In this document: one piece after another, positions 8,170 through 16,885 of the stretch
How the letters are laid out: each line of letters opens with the position of its first letter
Position numbering within the stretch: position 1 is the stretch's first letter
The notes under the pieces: generated by a model
The model's input: the letters and a program-made list of their open reading frames with translations, nothing else
Told to the model about the DNA's origin: nothing
Databases searched by the model: none
Made by a program: the position numbers and the translations under genes
Source of the DNA: a virus
IMG/VR virus record: IMGVR_UViG_3300029957_000008
Location: 27,977-91,976 of that record
Strand: one strand, 5' to 3'
DNA: 64,000 bases

Positions 8170-9246
8170 TTGGTACTAGTTGAAGACGCCAAGCATTTTC
8201 AGTTCTTTGCAGCCCAGGTTAAAGATGCTATTGAGAAATATGGCACGCTTAACGACGAAACTCTTCTGCAACTGCAGAGGGAGAGGGTGGACGGTTTGTC
8301 TGCTCTGGAGGTGGACTTTAAGCAAGAGCTTCTAAAACACCCCCAGGTCAAGGAAGCCTTTGATGTCTTCTACGACTACATCCTGGTCGAGCGCAAGAAC
8401 CTCCTTTCAGCCAGGCCGTTTTTTCGTGAACGTCACGAGATCTTCGGCCTGGGAATAATGGAAAGTATTCGAACAAGAGACTATCTAAGTACCTGTAAGT
8501 ACAACCTAAATTACCACTTCATCTCGATCCTCGTCAAACGGTTTAAGTTCGAACAGAGCAGTAAGCTAACCAAAACCTTTAACAAGATCCTTGGGTTGCG
8601 CCAAGAGCTGGTTCTCATGAACCTCCCCTTGGTTATTAGTAGAGCCAGGATCTTCTTCTCTAAGACTCCTAAGTCCCACCTGTCCTTTATGGACCTTGTC
8701 CAGATAGGAGTTGGTGGCTTGCTGTCCGCAATTGACAAGTACTGCGGCCAGTACGCTAGAGTTTGGCGTGGTGTAGTTATTGGTAGAATTTCAGGTGACT
8801 ACATTGCCCGATACAATGAAACCTTCATCCACTTCTATCCTGACGAAAAACGGGCTCTGTACCGAGCCCACAAGTTCATGGCTAGGAATGTTGAAGGGGA
8901 GTACCAAGAAGAAACTCTCCTAGCCCAAATCAATGGAGACAACCGGAAGGACAAGTCCAAACCCCTACAGACCAAGGATGCTACAGGGGAAGAAGTCAGA
9001 AACCTGCTTCTAGCAGCCAGCATAGTATCATGTGATACTAGACCTCCACTTGATGATGAAGACGTCGGTGAAGAAAATGTCAACAGGCTCTCGGCACCAG
9101 CAGATACCCGGCCAGATGTCCGGCTCGAACGAGCCGAAAGCTTGGCCGTCATGTTCCACTTCGTTGGGACCTTAACCGTCCTCGAACAAAAAATCCTCAA
9201 ACTAAAGGGACTTGATTTTGATCTCAATCATCAGCACGTCTGCTAA
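8170..9246 (+). CDS. Sigma70-family-like transcription factor
   Basis: Likely a phage RNA polymerase specificity factor. Residues about 150-215 resemble sigma region 2: NLPLVISRARIFFS is followed by LSFMDLVQIGVGGLLSAIDK, matching the NLRLV...LDLIQEGNIGLMKAVDKF pattern, then a VIGRISGDYIARY segment in place of the RQAITRAI helix. The C-terminal LTVLEQKILKLKG (about 335-347) looks like the start of region 4, but the protein ends before a full helix-turn-helix. The TTG start has AGGTGA close upstream; an ATG is absent nearby. It is the candidate regulator for the CAATCTTTA motifs in front of virion genes. Similarity is by eye. Confidence 0.65.
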   Translation: MVLVEDAKHFQFFAAQVKDAIEKYGTLNDETLLQLQRERVDGLSALEVDFKQELLKHPQVKEAFDVFYDYILVERKNLLSARPFFRERHEIFGLGIMESIRTRDYLSTCKYNLNYHFISILVKRFKFEQSSKLTKTFNKILGLRQELVLMNLPLVISRARIFFSKTPKSHLSFMDLVQIGVGGLLSAIDKYCGQYARVWRGVVIGRISGDYIARYNETFIHFYPDEKRALYRAHKFMARNVEGEYQEETLLAQINGDNRKDKSKPLQTKDATGEEVRNLLLAASIVSCDTRPPLDDEDVGEENVNRLSAPADTRPDVRLERAESLAVMFHFVGTLTVLEQKILKLKGLDFDLNHQHVC

Positions 9247-9472
9247 GGGAACTACCGTTACTGGCGTTCAATCTACCTGTCTAGGAGAGAATCCGTCACT
9301 GAATGATTCAGTACTTTTTAGTGACAGGATTGGAAACAAGCTACAGATTGACGCTCACCTGATGTACCTTGGACTGGTCCAGATTGCCAAGCATAGAAAC
9401 GTTAAGATCGTTGATATTATTGAGAAAATCTCTAAAACACTAGAGGAGACTACCAGTGCGGACGCTGAATAG
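9218..9472 (+). CDS. Hypothetical protein, about 84 aa
   Basis: An open frame overlaps the end of the sigma-like gene in a different frame. The start is uncertain: TTG at 9212 or 9218, with AAAGGGA upstream fitting 9218 better. The C-terminal half (LQIDAHLMYLGLVQIAKHRN and onwards) is convincingly helical. The overlap leaves open that this frame is reached by frameshifting from the sigma-like gene, but it does not resemble sigma region 4, so I treat it as a separate small gene. Confidence 0.5.
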   Translation: MISIISTSAKGTTVTGVQSTCLGENPSLNDSVLFSDRIGNKLQIDAHLMYLGLVQIAKHRNVKIVDIIEKISKTLEETTSADAE

Positions 9473-9812
9473 ACAAATTGCATGTAAGCCCCTTGAGAAC
9501 ACCGCAGTAAAGTCAAAGACAGTTGGCTCGTTGAGAGTGGGTGACTTCGGACATGGTGGAGTTCTTCTTCCACTGACCACGGTTATTGATTTTGAAGGAG
9601 TCATTAATGATCTGTTCCTCTCTATCGATGCCGGAAGTACCGTTTATGTTAAGGCTGACTGTATTCAGCACCCTTGGACCAAGGCGATCTGTACTTGTGG
9701 TGGTGTAGTGGGTGAAGACGGTAAGACCCCAGTTCCATTTATCTTGGTTCCAGGGGAACAAGTTGTTGTGTTGTCCAGCGCTCGCGAAGTAACGCCGAAG
9801 TATCCAGCATGA
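9456..9812 (+). CDS. Candidate GroES-like co-chaperonin, 118 aa
   Basis: A small all-beta-looking protein of the size of GroES or T4 gp31. The start (RTLNRQIACKPLE) resembles the GroES opening IRPLHDRVIVKR. A mobile-loop-like Gly-rich segment follows (KTVGSLRVGDFGHGGVLLP), and later come IDAGSTVYVKAD (compare VKVGDIVIF) and a final FILVPGEQVVVLSS, comparable to the GroES closing strand. The GTG start has GAGGAG upstream and overlaps the previous gene. A phage GroEL-like gene lies 6 kb away, which makes a matching cap plausible. The resemblance is weak and by eye; otherwise it is a hypothetical protein. Confidence 0.4.
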   Translation: MRTLNRQIACKPLENTAVKSKTVGSLRVGDFGHGGVLLPLTTVIDFEGVINDLFLSIDAGSTVYVKADCIQHPWTKAICTCGGVVGEDGKTPVPFILVPGEQVVVLSSAREVTPKYPA

Positions 9813-10798
9813 AAGTCCTTATCGTAGGAGATCCCCACGCCACTCCTCAGGAGCTTGGGGACTGTGAAACCCTTAAGGGGCTGGTGTACAAGTCCATTGA
9901 GGAATACAAGGTAGACACTACTATCATCCTTGGGGACATCTACAACTCCCATTCGGTGGTGAACACTCCTTGCATCCACTTTTGGAAGGAGTTTCTTGCT
10001 GGGCTGCCCAAGTCGATTGTGCTCGTAGGCAATCACGACTGTTTCAGCCCTACGATACAGATGCCCCATGCCTTGATTTGCCACAAGGGCAATCCCGACT
10101 GTACGATTGTGGATAAACCCGTGAAGCTCTTTCCGGGCGTAGCGGCGATGCCATACTATCACGACCCTGTAGAGTTTTTGGCCCAAGCTACGGCCCTTAG
10201 GGCCGAAAGTGGGCCATGTGTGCTGATTTGCCATCAGACATTTGATGGTGCGAAGCTGCAGGAAGGTTTTTATGCTAAGGACGGCGTCAATCCTGTGGCA
10301 GTGCCGTTTGAGAGCATTATTTCTGGGCACATCCACACTCCGATGAAGTTTAGCAAGGTGTTTTACCCAGGAAGTCCAAGGTGGAGGACTCTTTCTGACG
10401 CCAATCAGGAACGATACATCTACGTGGTTGAATTTAGTGAAGCTGGCACTTACAAAGGCATCAAGGCTATTCCCACAACGGGGACATGTAAGAGGATCTA
10501 CCGCTACGTGGACTCCGAGGAAGCTCCGGCCAAGATAGAAGCACCGGCAGAACGGTCGGACGTCAGGGTGGATATCTACGGGCCTCAGGAGTACATCTCA
10601 GGGCGGATGTTGGAATTGAAGGCATCTCACAATGCTAAGTGTCGGTCATTCCCCCTAAGGGCCAAGAAGTCTCAAATTTCTGAGAGTGATGGAATTGCGG
10701 TGTCTTTCAATAAATTCGTTGGTAATTTCGTGCCACCAAATGGCACAGATGTTGCATTGCTTAATAAAGTCGTGGGGGATAGACTGAATGGAATCTGA
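9809..10798 (+). CDS. SbcD/Mre11-like metallophosphoesterase (nuclease subunit)
   Basis: Calcineurin-fold phosphoesterase with all metal-binding motifs: GDPHA (residues 7-11), LGDIYNSH (41-48), GNHD (74-77), an H in ICHQTFDG, and GHIH (about 173-176). The layout, with a C-terminal extension of about 120 residues, fits the nuclease subunit of SbcCD or T4 gp46/gp47. These enzymes process DNA ends for recombination. No SbcC-like ATPase partner is in this window. The ATG overlaps the previous stop (ATGA). Confidence 0.82.
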   Translation: MKVLIVGDPHATPQELGDCETLKGLVYKSIEEYKVDTTIILGDIYNSHSVVNTPCIHFWKEFLAGLPKSIVLVGNHDCFSPTIQMPHALICHKGNPDCTIVDKPVKLFPGVAAMPYYHDPVEFLAQATALRAESGPCVLICHQTFDGAKLQEGFYAKDGVNPVAVPFESIISGHIHTPMKFSKVFYPGSPRWRTLSDANQERYIYVVEFSEAGTYKGIKAIPTTGTCKRIYRYVDSEEAPAKIEAPAERSDVRVDIYGPQEYISGRMLELKASHNAKCRSFPLRAKKSQISESDGIAVSFNKFVGNFVPPNGTDVALLNKVVGDRLNGI

Positions 10799-11240
10799 GA
10801 AACCACACACACCAGAGTGGGTTAACGAACACCCTCTGGAAAGCAAGCTGCTGCAGCTTAGGGACCTTACTAGGCGCTTTGGCACCCTAGACCCGCTACA
10901 GGAGGCTCAATTGCGCCTGTGGCCGTTTGCGGTCGATCCTGAACTCGACAACAACGTGGCGGATATCGATTTTGACACCTACACGGTTTACTACAAGTGG
11001 GTCCGCCCCAAGAAGAAACTCGACAAGAACTACGGCAAGCGACTCCTGGAGCTGGAGGACCAGATTCGATTTCTCCTAGGGGCTAACTGGAAGCTACAAA
11101 TTTTGTGTAACGGCCAGACAATCTTTACTTCAGGTAAAGATGTTGGAAAACCAGAACCCAAGCCAGCAAAAACCGTTAGAAGCAGAAATAGTCAGCGACG
11201 GAAGCCGGCAAGAAATAACCGCGCTAGACGCAAGCGTTAG
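10788..11240 (+). CDS. Hypothetical basic-tailed protein, 150 aa
   Basis: No family is recognised. A folded acidic/aromatic N-terminal part (about 1-115) is followed by a very basic tail rich in Arg, Lys and Asn (residues 125-150). The last 101 bases overlap the start of the terminase small subunit gene in another frame, so the tail may be constrained by that gene. GGGGGAT precedes the ATG, which lies inside the end of the nuclease gene. Confidence 0.65.
   Translation: MESEKPHTPEWVNEHPLESKLLQLRDLTRRFGTLDPLQEAQLRLWPFAVDPELDNNVADIDFDTYTVYYKWVRPKKKLDKNYGKRLLELEDQIRFLLGANWKLQILCNGQTIFTSGKDVGKPEPKPAKTVRSRNSQRRKPARNNRARRKR
11119..11127 (+). promoter_or_regulatory. Candidate late promoter motif (TerS)
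   Basis: CAATCTTTA, 12 bases before the ATG of the terminase small subunit gene. One of ten such motifs placed just upstream of virion genes on the plus strand. Confidence 0.5.
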
Positions 11241-11847
11241 TTGGCTCACTGATTCTGAACGCGCAGCACTAGAAGTCTTCAAGAGGAACTTCCGCAAGGG
11301 CGGTCTAGAGAGCTTCCCCCTCGCCCCGCCCACAGCTATCCAGTTTTTTGCTCTGTATCTCCAAGGTAAGACTCTTACCGAAATTGCCGAACTCAATCCT
11401 CAGTACTCATTAGGCACAATCGTCAATTCTGCGGTCTTAGACCGCTGGGATGCAAAGTATCAGGACTACTTAGAGGAGTTGTATTTCAATGCCAAGAACC
11501 GGGTAGTCCAGACTGCAGCAGAGGGAGTAGGCTTTATCTCTGACCTTCTGGCCGTTACCCACATCAAGGACGGCACCAAACTCAAGAAGTACATTCAGAC
11601 CGAAGATCCTGAGTGCTTGAAGGGTAGCAACTTTGAAATAGCTTCCTTGCGCCAGTACAAAGAGGCCGTGGAAGTGCTTATGAAGCTAACCGGCCAAGAC
11701 AACATCAAGAAGATTCAGGTTTCTGATGTAACTGAGCCAAAACAGCAACTAGAGCCGGAAAAGAAGCCAGAACCTGCGAAGCTGCCTTCTTTGGGGGATC
11801 TGGTAGCTACTCGAAGGAACAAGATCCAGCAGGGTAAGGCGGAGTAA
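11140..11847 (+). CDS. Terminase small subunit (candidate)
   Basis: DNA-recognition subunit of the packaging motor, inferred mainly from its place directly before the large subunit (TAATG overlap) and its size (235 aa). Residues about 65-95 (AIQFFALYLQGKTLTEIAEL and onward) form a helix-turn-helix like those of small terminases. A helical middle and an acidic Pro/Glu/Lys-rich C-terminus follow; the C-terminus is probably where it contacts the large subunit. AGGTAA lies before the ATG, and a CAATCTTTA motif lies 12 bases upstream. The gene starts 101 bases inside the previous one. Confidence 0.65.
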   Translation: MLENQNPSQQKPLEAEIVSDGSRQEITALDASVSWLTDSERAALEVFKRNFRKGGLESFPLAPPTAIQFFALYLQGKTLTEIAELNPQYSLGTIVNSAVLDRWDAKYQDYLEELYFNAKNRVVQTAAEGVGFISDLLAVTHIKDGTKLKKYIQTEDPECLKGSNFEIASLRQYKEAVEVLMKLTGQDNIKKIQVSDVTEPKQQLEPEKKPEPAKLPSLGDLVATRRNKIQQGKAE

Positions 11848-13889
11848 TGCCAATTACCTTTTCCGCTCAGGAAGAGCATCTACGGCGACTACTCTTTAGT
11901 CCTTGTAAGACCAGAGAGGAATGCCACCAGTGGGTTGAGTTCTTTCTAGACCTAGACCTTCCGGGGTGCATTGTTGACGAAGCCTCCAACTGCACACCCC
12001 TAGACATGGTTTGGGAGTGCTATTCCCACCAGGTCCACGGGCCTGAGAATGAGGACGTTTCCAGGATTCTGTACTACTCCTGTCGAGAAGGAGGCAAGTC
12101 CCTTGATGAATCAGTCATTGAGGTAATGCTCCTATTTCACGCAAGAAACAACATCTTCCACCTTGCGGCTATTAGAGAGCAGTCGGCTACCGTCCAGGGG
12201 TATATCAAAAAGTTCCTCAGTCGGCCACTCCTGAGGCCGTTCGTGGGTGGTGACAGTAGGGCTCTTACCGGCTTATTTTTCTATGTTCCTGTGGATGGGG
12301 TAGGGGTTTACCTGTCAGATGCTGAATGGCGAACTTTACCGCCAGAAGAGCAGGAAAAGTATCTGGCGGTAAACAACAACGTCGAAGTCCTTGTGGCAAC
12401 TGTTCAGTCGTGTAACTCAAAGCACGGCATGTTGGTCTTGGACGAGATCGACGTTATGTTGGGGGACGAGTCTAGGGCCGCTTATAGGCAGTCAAAGTTC
12501 ATTCCCTCAGAGTCCTATGCCGCAAATGGCGAACGCAGACTTCCCTTAACGGTGTTGACATCGACCAGGAAGACCGCGTTCGGTTTGGTTCAGGATGAGA
12601 TCAATGAGTCGGCCAGAACCGGATTGGTAATCCGCCACTGGAACATCCTCGACGTCACCCAGGCATGTCCTACCACCAGACATCAACCTGAAAAAGAGAA
12701 GGTAACGATCTACTCTTCGGATGAACTCCTCGCCACCAAAACGACAGAAGAGTACTTGAAGCTTCCTGTAATTGAGCAGTCAAAGTATGAGAAGCACGAG
12801 AATTGTCACAACGGCTGCCTGAATCGCTGCAAACTCTTCTTCGCCTGCAAAGGTCGGCTTGTTGATAAACAGACCTGCACATCCCCGTTTTTGAAGTCGA
12901 TTACGCACGTTCAGAACCAGTTTCGGAACGCGACAGTTGAAATGTCGACGTCCGAGCTGCTTTGTAAACACCCCTCAACGACGGGTTTGGTCTACCCAAG
13001 GTTCGCCCCTGAGAAGCACGTCATCAGGCCGGCAGAAGCCTATAAGAAGATCATGGGTGAGTATCCGCCCAACCTCAACATGACCAAGGCTGAGCTAGTT
13101 TCCTTCGTCAAAACAAGAGACGTCCCTTGGTATGGTGGCATGGACTTCGGTTACTCCCACAACTTCGCCTATGTTCAAGGTTTCAAGGATGTCTCCAAGC
13201 TCTTCGTCACTCACGCCCTAGCAATGCCCGAACTGGAGACGGACCAGAAGCTAGAAGCCATGGCTCCCTACAAGGGCTACTTCCCCGCCATCTATCCCGA
13301 CCCCGAAGATCCAGGAACCATCCGAATCCTTAAAAATAAGGGTTACCGGATGATCAAGTGGACTAAGGGCAGGGGGTCGGTTGTAGGAGGTATTGCCACA
13401 GTGCAAATGAAGCTCACTCCTCCATTGGGCGCCGAACCTGAACTGTACTTCGTCCATGATATCCTAGACGACCCAGGAATGGACATCTTACTAAAGCACC
13501 TTCAGGAGCACCACTGGAAGCTAGATGCAGGCCACAAGCCCACCGATCTAATCTCTGACGACAACAAGGACTTACCAGACGCACTAAGGTACATGGTTAT
13601 GGGAGTCTTCCCCTACAAGGGTAGGACAACCGTCGTCCAGGGCCATGATGGCCCCCAAAGTAGACCAACAGATGTGGATGGCCAGGTCCAGTACAGCGTA
13701 GACAACTGGATGTCTCAAAAGATAGCCGAGATCACAGGCCAGGAGATGCCCCCAACCCCTCAGTCCAGGCAGATTAAAATCCAGTCCTTGGACGGGAAAA
13801 CATTGAGTTTTGACTATAAAGATACTGAGGAACCAGAGCAGGATGATGACCTTCAGACCAGCTCCGGAATCATCTTCGAACTTGGGTAA
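11847..13889 (+). CDS. Terminase large subunit (packaging ATPase-nuclease)
   Basis: Two-domain DNA packaging motor. ATPase domain: Walker A-like SCREGGKS (residues 78-85) and Walker B VLDEID with D199 and E200, followed by a TSTRK coupling motif (about 237-241). RNase H-like nuclease domain: GGMDFGYSHN with the metal Asp near 433, YPDPEDPG near 478, and the final acidic DLPDALRYMV (575-584). Between the domains is an unusual Cys cluster, CHNGCLNRCKLFFAC (about 320-334) plus a later Cys, probably zinc-binding. Length 680 is on the long side. The final 80 residues are a charged tail. Confidence 0.92.
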   Translation: MPITFSAQEEHLRRLLFSPCKTREECHQWVEFFLDLDLPGCIVDEASNCTPLDMVWECYSHQVHGPENEDVSRILYYSCREGGKSLDESVIEVMLLFHARNNIFHLAAIREQSATVQGYIKKFLSRPLLRPFVGGDSRALTGLFFYVPVDGVGVYLSDAEWRTLPPEEQEKYLAVNNNVEVLVATVQSCNSKHGMLVLDEIDVMLGDESRAAYRQSKFIPSESYAANGERRLPLTVLTSTRKTAFGLVQDEINESARTGLVIRHWNILDVTQACPTTRHQPEKEKVTIYSSDELLATKTTEEYLKLPVIEQSKYEKHENCHNGCLNRCKLFFACKGRLVDKQTCTSPFLKSITHVQNQFRNATVEMSTSELLCKHPSTTGLVYPRFAPEKHVIRPAEAYKKIMGEYPPNLNMTKAELVSFVKTRDVPWYGGMDFGYSHNFAYVQGFKDVSKLFVTHALAMPELETDQKLEAMAPYKGYFPAIYPDPEDPGTIRILKNKGYRMIKWTKGRGSVVGGIATVQMKLTPPLGAEPELYFVHDILDDPGMDILLKHLQEHHWKLDAGHKPTDLISDDNKDLPDALRYMVMGVFPYKGRTTVVQGHDGPQSRPTDVDGQVQYSVDNWMSQKIAEITGQEMPPTPQSRQIKIQSLDGKTLSFDYKDTEEPEQDDDLQTSSGIIFELG

Positions 13890-13893
13890 CGAG

Positions 13894-13902
13894 CAATCTT
13901 TT
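13894..13902 (+). promoter_or_regulatory. Candidate late promoter motif
   Basis: CAATCTTTT, seven bases before the ATG at 13910; AGGAG lies between motif and start. Confidence 0.45.
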
Positions 13903-13909
13903 AGGAGAA

Positions 13910-14884
13910 ATGCCTACTCTTAGTGTCTTCAAAAAGATCATTGCCTTTGACGATCAAAACCAGACAGCCGCACCCAAACTGGTAGCTGTTAACTGGACTC
14001 GGGATACCATTGTGGGGATTCCGGTAGAGGCTCCTTCAAACGATAGGTTCGTTTTGCCGTCGTTTGCGTCGAAGAACGTTTTCGACGGCACTGTGGCCCT
14101 TGCCTATGACAACACCACTCAGTTTTCTGTTTCTCTGTCAAACCTGTCCCCCAGCCGCTATAGGCTAGCTTGGGTAGGAGGAGCTGACCCACAGTTCCGC
14201 ACAAGTAGGGCCCTGTCGTTGTCGGGTGGAAGCTTGACGGTGGTTATTCAAGGCAATCAGACTGCTACAGTTACCCACAGTGCTGGATCGGTCTTTGGTA
14301 ACATCCAGGTTGGCGACGATGTTTTCATTCCAGGAGCCACAACGGGTGATACCAGCCTCTTTTCTCCAATGAATGAAGGTCACTGGGTCGTTTTGGCCGC
14401 ATCGGCCACTCAACTGACCCTGGTAAGAGAAACTGGCTCGGTTTTCTCCGGTGTCTCTGAAACAGAGGCCGTAACGGCCAATACCCAGTTCCTGGCGTAC
14501 TCGTCTGATGGTGTTCAGATTGACAATGTGGTTGGCTTTGTCTCTGGGTTTGCAATGAGTCTGCTCCACAACTATGAAATTGTAGAGGTGACGTCAAGCT
14601 TTATTGAGTTCCAATCCTCAGCACCCCTTCCTACGACAGTTTCAGTCGTTCCTGGTGCAGGCAGCTTGGTTGTATATGCTTCCGCGAAACAATACGTTTA
14701 CATTGAGTCAGACCAAGAAGTTTCAATCTCCCTGAACGGCCTTAGTTCGGGCGTAATCGTCCCGTTCCAGGCCGGCAACAGGGACTACCCAGGGCTCTAT
14801 GAGATTACAAGTGTTGTCTACTCATTGACCGTTACTAACAACTCGACCCAACAGGCCTCAGTTCGGGTTATTTCGGCAGAGTAA
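13910..14884 (+). CDS. Probable virion structural protein, 324 aa
   Basis: All-beta, Ser/Thr/Val-rich protein between the terminase and portal genes, without a recognised family. A middle region (about residues 120-180: THSAGSVFGN..VGDDVFIPG..NEGHWVVLAAS) resembles a segment of the sheath protein at 53932 (THDTG...IGDTVLLPTG..NEGTYVVTAA), so a common beta domain is shared. The C-terminal 80 residues (YVYIESDQEVSISLNG and on) look like another small beta domain. The role could be head decoration or head fibre. Confidence 0.65.
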   Translation: MPTLSVFKKIIAFDDQNQTAAPKLVAVNWTRDTIVGIPVEAPSNDRFVLPSFASKNVFDGTVALAYDNTTQFSVSLSNLSPSRYRLAWVGGADPQFRTSRALSLSGGSLTVVIQGNQTATVTHSAGSVFGNIQVGDDVFIPGATTGDTSLFSPMNEGHWVVLAASATQLTLVRETGSVFSGVSETEAVTANTQFLAYSSDGVQIDNVVGFVSGFAMSLLHNYEIVEVTSSFIEFQSSAPLPTTVSVVPGAGSLVVYASAKQYVYIESDQEVSISLNGLSSGVIVPFQAGNRDYPGLYEITSVVYSLTVTNNSTQQASVRVISAE

Positions 14885-14887
14885 CTT

Positions 14888-16885
14888 ATGATCAAAAAGA
14901 AAGCTAAGAGCGACGGGGTTGTTTGGGGAGAGACGCCAGAAGAGGCGGCACTTCTAAAGTCCTCCGTTAATGTCAGGACCACAAACAGTCTTACCAAGTC
15001 AATCCTGAACGTTCTAGATGGACCTAATCAGGAAGTTGAGCGGTTAGCTTTCGAAGTAGATCCTACGCGGGTCAATTCGTACGCCAACGTCTACAAGCCT
15101 AAGGCGAGACTACTCCCCGATTCAATCCTGAAGCGAATTGCAATTCAGGACTCCCTTGTTTCGAACATTGTAAGGGCCAGGCAAAATCACGTCTCCATCT
15201 TCGGCCATCCACGGCCGGATCGGTTTAGCTGTGGGTTCGTCATTAGACCAGACACAGGCGTACTTGACTCCCTGAAGGAGCAAGAGAAGCAAGAACTGAA
15301 TGGTAGGATTCAGGTTGCAGTAAAACTTCTGAATACCTGTGGTCATACTGAAGAGGCCAAAGACTATTGTCAAGCTAGCTTTTCGGAATACCTGTCGGTT
15401 TCGGCCAGAGACGCAGTCACTGTTGGCCGTATTGCGACAGAAATTGTGTACAAGACGGACTTAAAGACTGATGAGAAGAAGTTCGTCTACTTTGTGGCTA
15501 CTGATGCCGGTACGATCTACCAGGCAGTTCCTGAGGACAACGCTGCGAAACAGAGCATTCGTGAGCAGGCCTATGACCTGATTGTAAAGGTCACTGGCAA
15601 GAAACAAGTAAGAGAACCTAGAGGGATTCCCCAGCGTTACGACTGGGTGCAGGTTATTGAGGGGACACCCAAGCAGGTCTTCACTTCTGAGGAAATGAAG
15701 TGTCGGAACTTCTACCCGACAAACAACTACGAGTTAGATGGATATCCCGTCACGCCAATTGATACGGTGATGTCAGCCATCACTACGCACATCAACATCA
15801 CGACCCACAACAAGATGTACTTCCAGTCTGGCCGCGCAGCCAGAGGTATGCTTGTCATCAAGTCGGATGATACGAATCCTACTGTAATCCATAACATTAA
15901 GCAGCAGTTCGCCGCGAACATCAATGGAAGTCAGGCAGCTTTCCGAATGCCTATTTTCGGTATCTCCACTGATGCTGATATCAATTGGCAGCCGATGGAT
16001 ACGTCCGGCAGCCGGGACATGGAGTTCCAGTACCTGACTGACTTGAACGCCCGTGAAATTCTCACCGCGTTCATGATGTCTCCCGATGAACTTCCCGGCT
16101 GGTCGTTCTTGAGCCGTGGTACGTCTTCGCAGGCACTCTCGGAGTCCAACAAGGAGTTCCAACTAACAGCCGCTCGCGACGTGGGCATACGCCCCTTATT
16201 GAGCGGGTTTGAAGACTTCATCAACAAGGAAATCTTCCCTCTAATTGATCCTTATCTAGCTAAAATTTGTCGTGTTCAGTTCTTAGGACTAGACGCTGAC
16301 ACACCTGAGAAGGAAATTGTAAACATCCAGCAGAACTCTCAAGTCTGGATGACCTACAACAACATCCTTGAGCGAGTTGAGCAGCCTCTTCTAGACAAAC
16401 GTTGGTGTTCAGAGATTCCGCTCAACCCTGTCTACAAGGGCTACCTAGATAGCTACTTAATGGTCGGTGAGATCATGGAGAAGTTCATGGGTATTGAGGG
16501 AGCGGCCAAGGATCCTCGGTTCCAGTACTTCAGGGATCCTCTCTATTTTCAGTTCCTTCACTTTCAGCAACAACAGCAGCAAATGGCCATGCAACAGCAA
16601 CAGATGCAGCAGCAAGCCCAGCAGCCGCAGCAACAGCCCCAAGATCCAAATGTCCAACAACCTGCTGACCAAAGCAATCAGGGGCCTGAGGACCTAGCTA
16701 GGGGGGTGGACCAAGCCTACGAGCTAATGACCAAGTCTGAGGATAACCTCTCACCTGAGAAGCGTCGGATCCTACATACGCAGAATAAAGCAATGAAATT
16801 TATGATGCAGGGCTTTGAGGACGATGTCAAGGACGCCATCAAGGAAGTCCTGGAAGTTACTAAAAACATAAAACCGAGGAAGTAA
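14888..16885 (+). CDS. Portal protein
   Basis: Dodecameric ring at the capsid vertex through which DNA is packaged. Evidence is position (after terminase, before the MuF-like gene), length (665 aa) and portal-like features. The N-terminal region has VDPTRVNSYANVYKPKARLL, a central region with RYDWVQVIEGTPKQVFTSEE then FYPTNNYELDGYPVTPID, and DLNAREILTAFMMSPDELPG, the typical portal helix segment. A Gln-rich tract (about residues 558-600) is encoded by CAR repeats before a charged helical C-terminus. Confidence 0.85.
   Translation: MIKKKAKSDGVVWGETPEEAALLKSSVNVRTTNSLTKSILNVLDGPNQEVERLAFEVDPTRVNSYANVYKPKARLLPDSILKRIAIQDSLVSNIVRARQNHVSIFGHPRPDRFSCGFVIRPDTGVLDSLKEQEKQELNGRIQVAVKLLNTCGHTEEAKDYCQASFSEYLSVSARDAVTVGRIATEIVYKTDLKTDEKKFVYFVATDAGTIYQAVPEDNAAKQSIREQAYDLIVKVTGKKQVREPRGIPQRYDWVQVIEGTPKQVFTSEEMKCRNFYPTNNYELDGYPVTPIDTVMSAITTHINITTHNKMYFQSGRAARGMLVIKSDDTNPTVIHNIKQQFAANINGSQAAFRMPIFGISTDADINWQPMDTSGSRDMEFQYLTDLNAREILTAFMMSPDELPGWSFLSRGTSSQALSESNKEFQLTAARDVGIRPLLSGFEDFINKEIFPLIDPYLAKICRVQFLGLDADTPEKEIVNIQQNSQVWMTYNNILERVEQPLLDKRWCSEIPLNPVYKGYLDSYLMVGEIMEKFMGIEGAAKDPRFQYFRDPLYFQFLHFQQQQQQMAMQQQQMQQQAQQPQQQPQDPNVQQPADQSNQGPEDLARGVDQAYELMTKSEDNLSPEKRRILHTQNKAMKFMMQGFEDDVKDAIKEVLEVTKNIKPRK

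Noticed and set aside
8511-8738. Minus-strand frame in the sigma-like gene
   Set aside because: Antisense shadow; no promoter or ribosome site.
9665-10336. 223-residue open frame on the minus strand
   Set aside because: It lies fully inside the SbcD-like gene, whose motifs are certain, and has no protein-like pattern.
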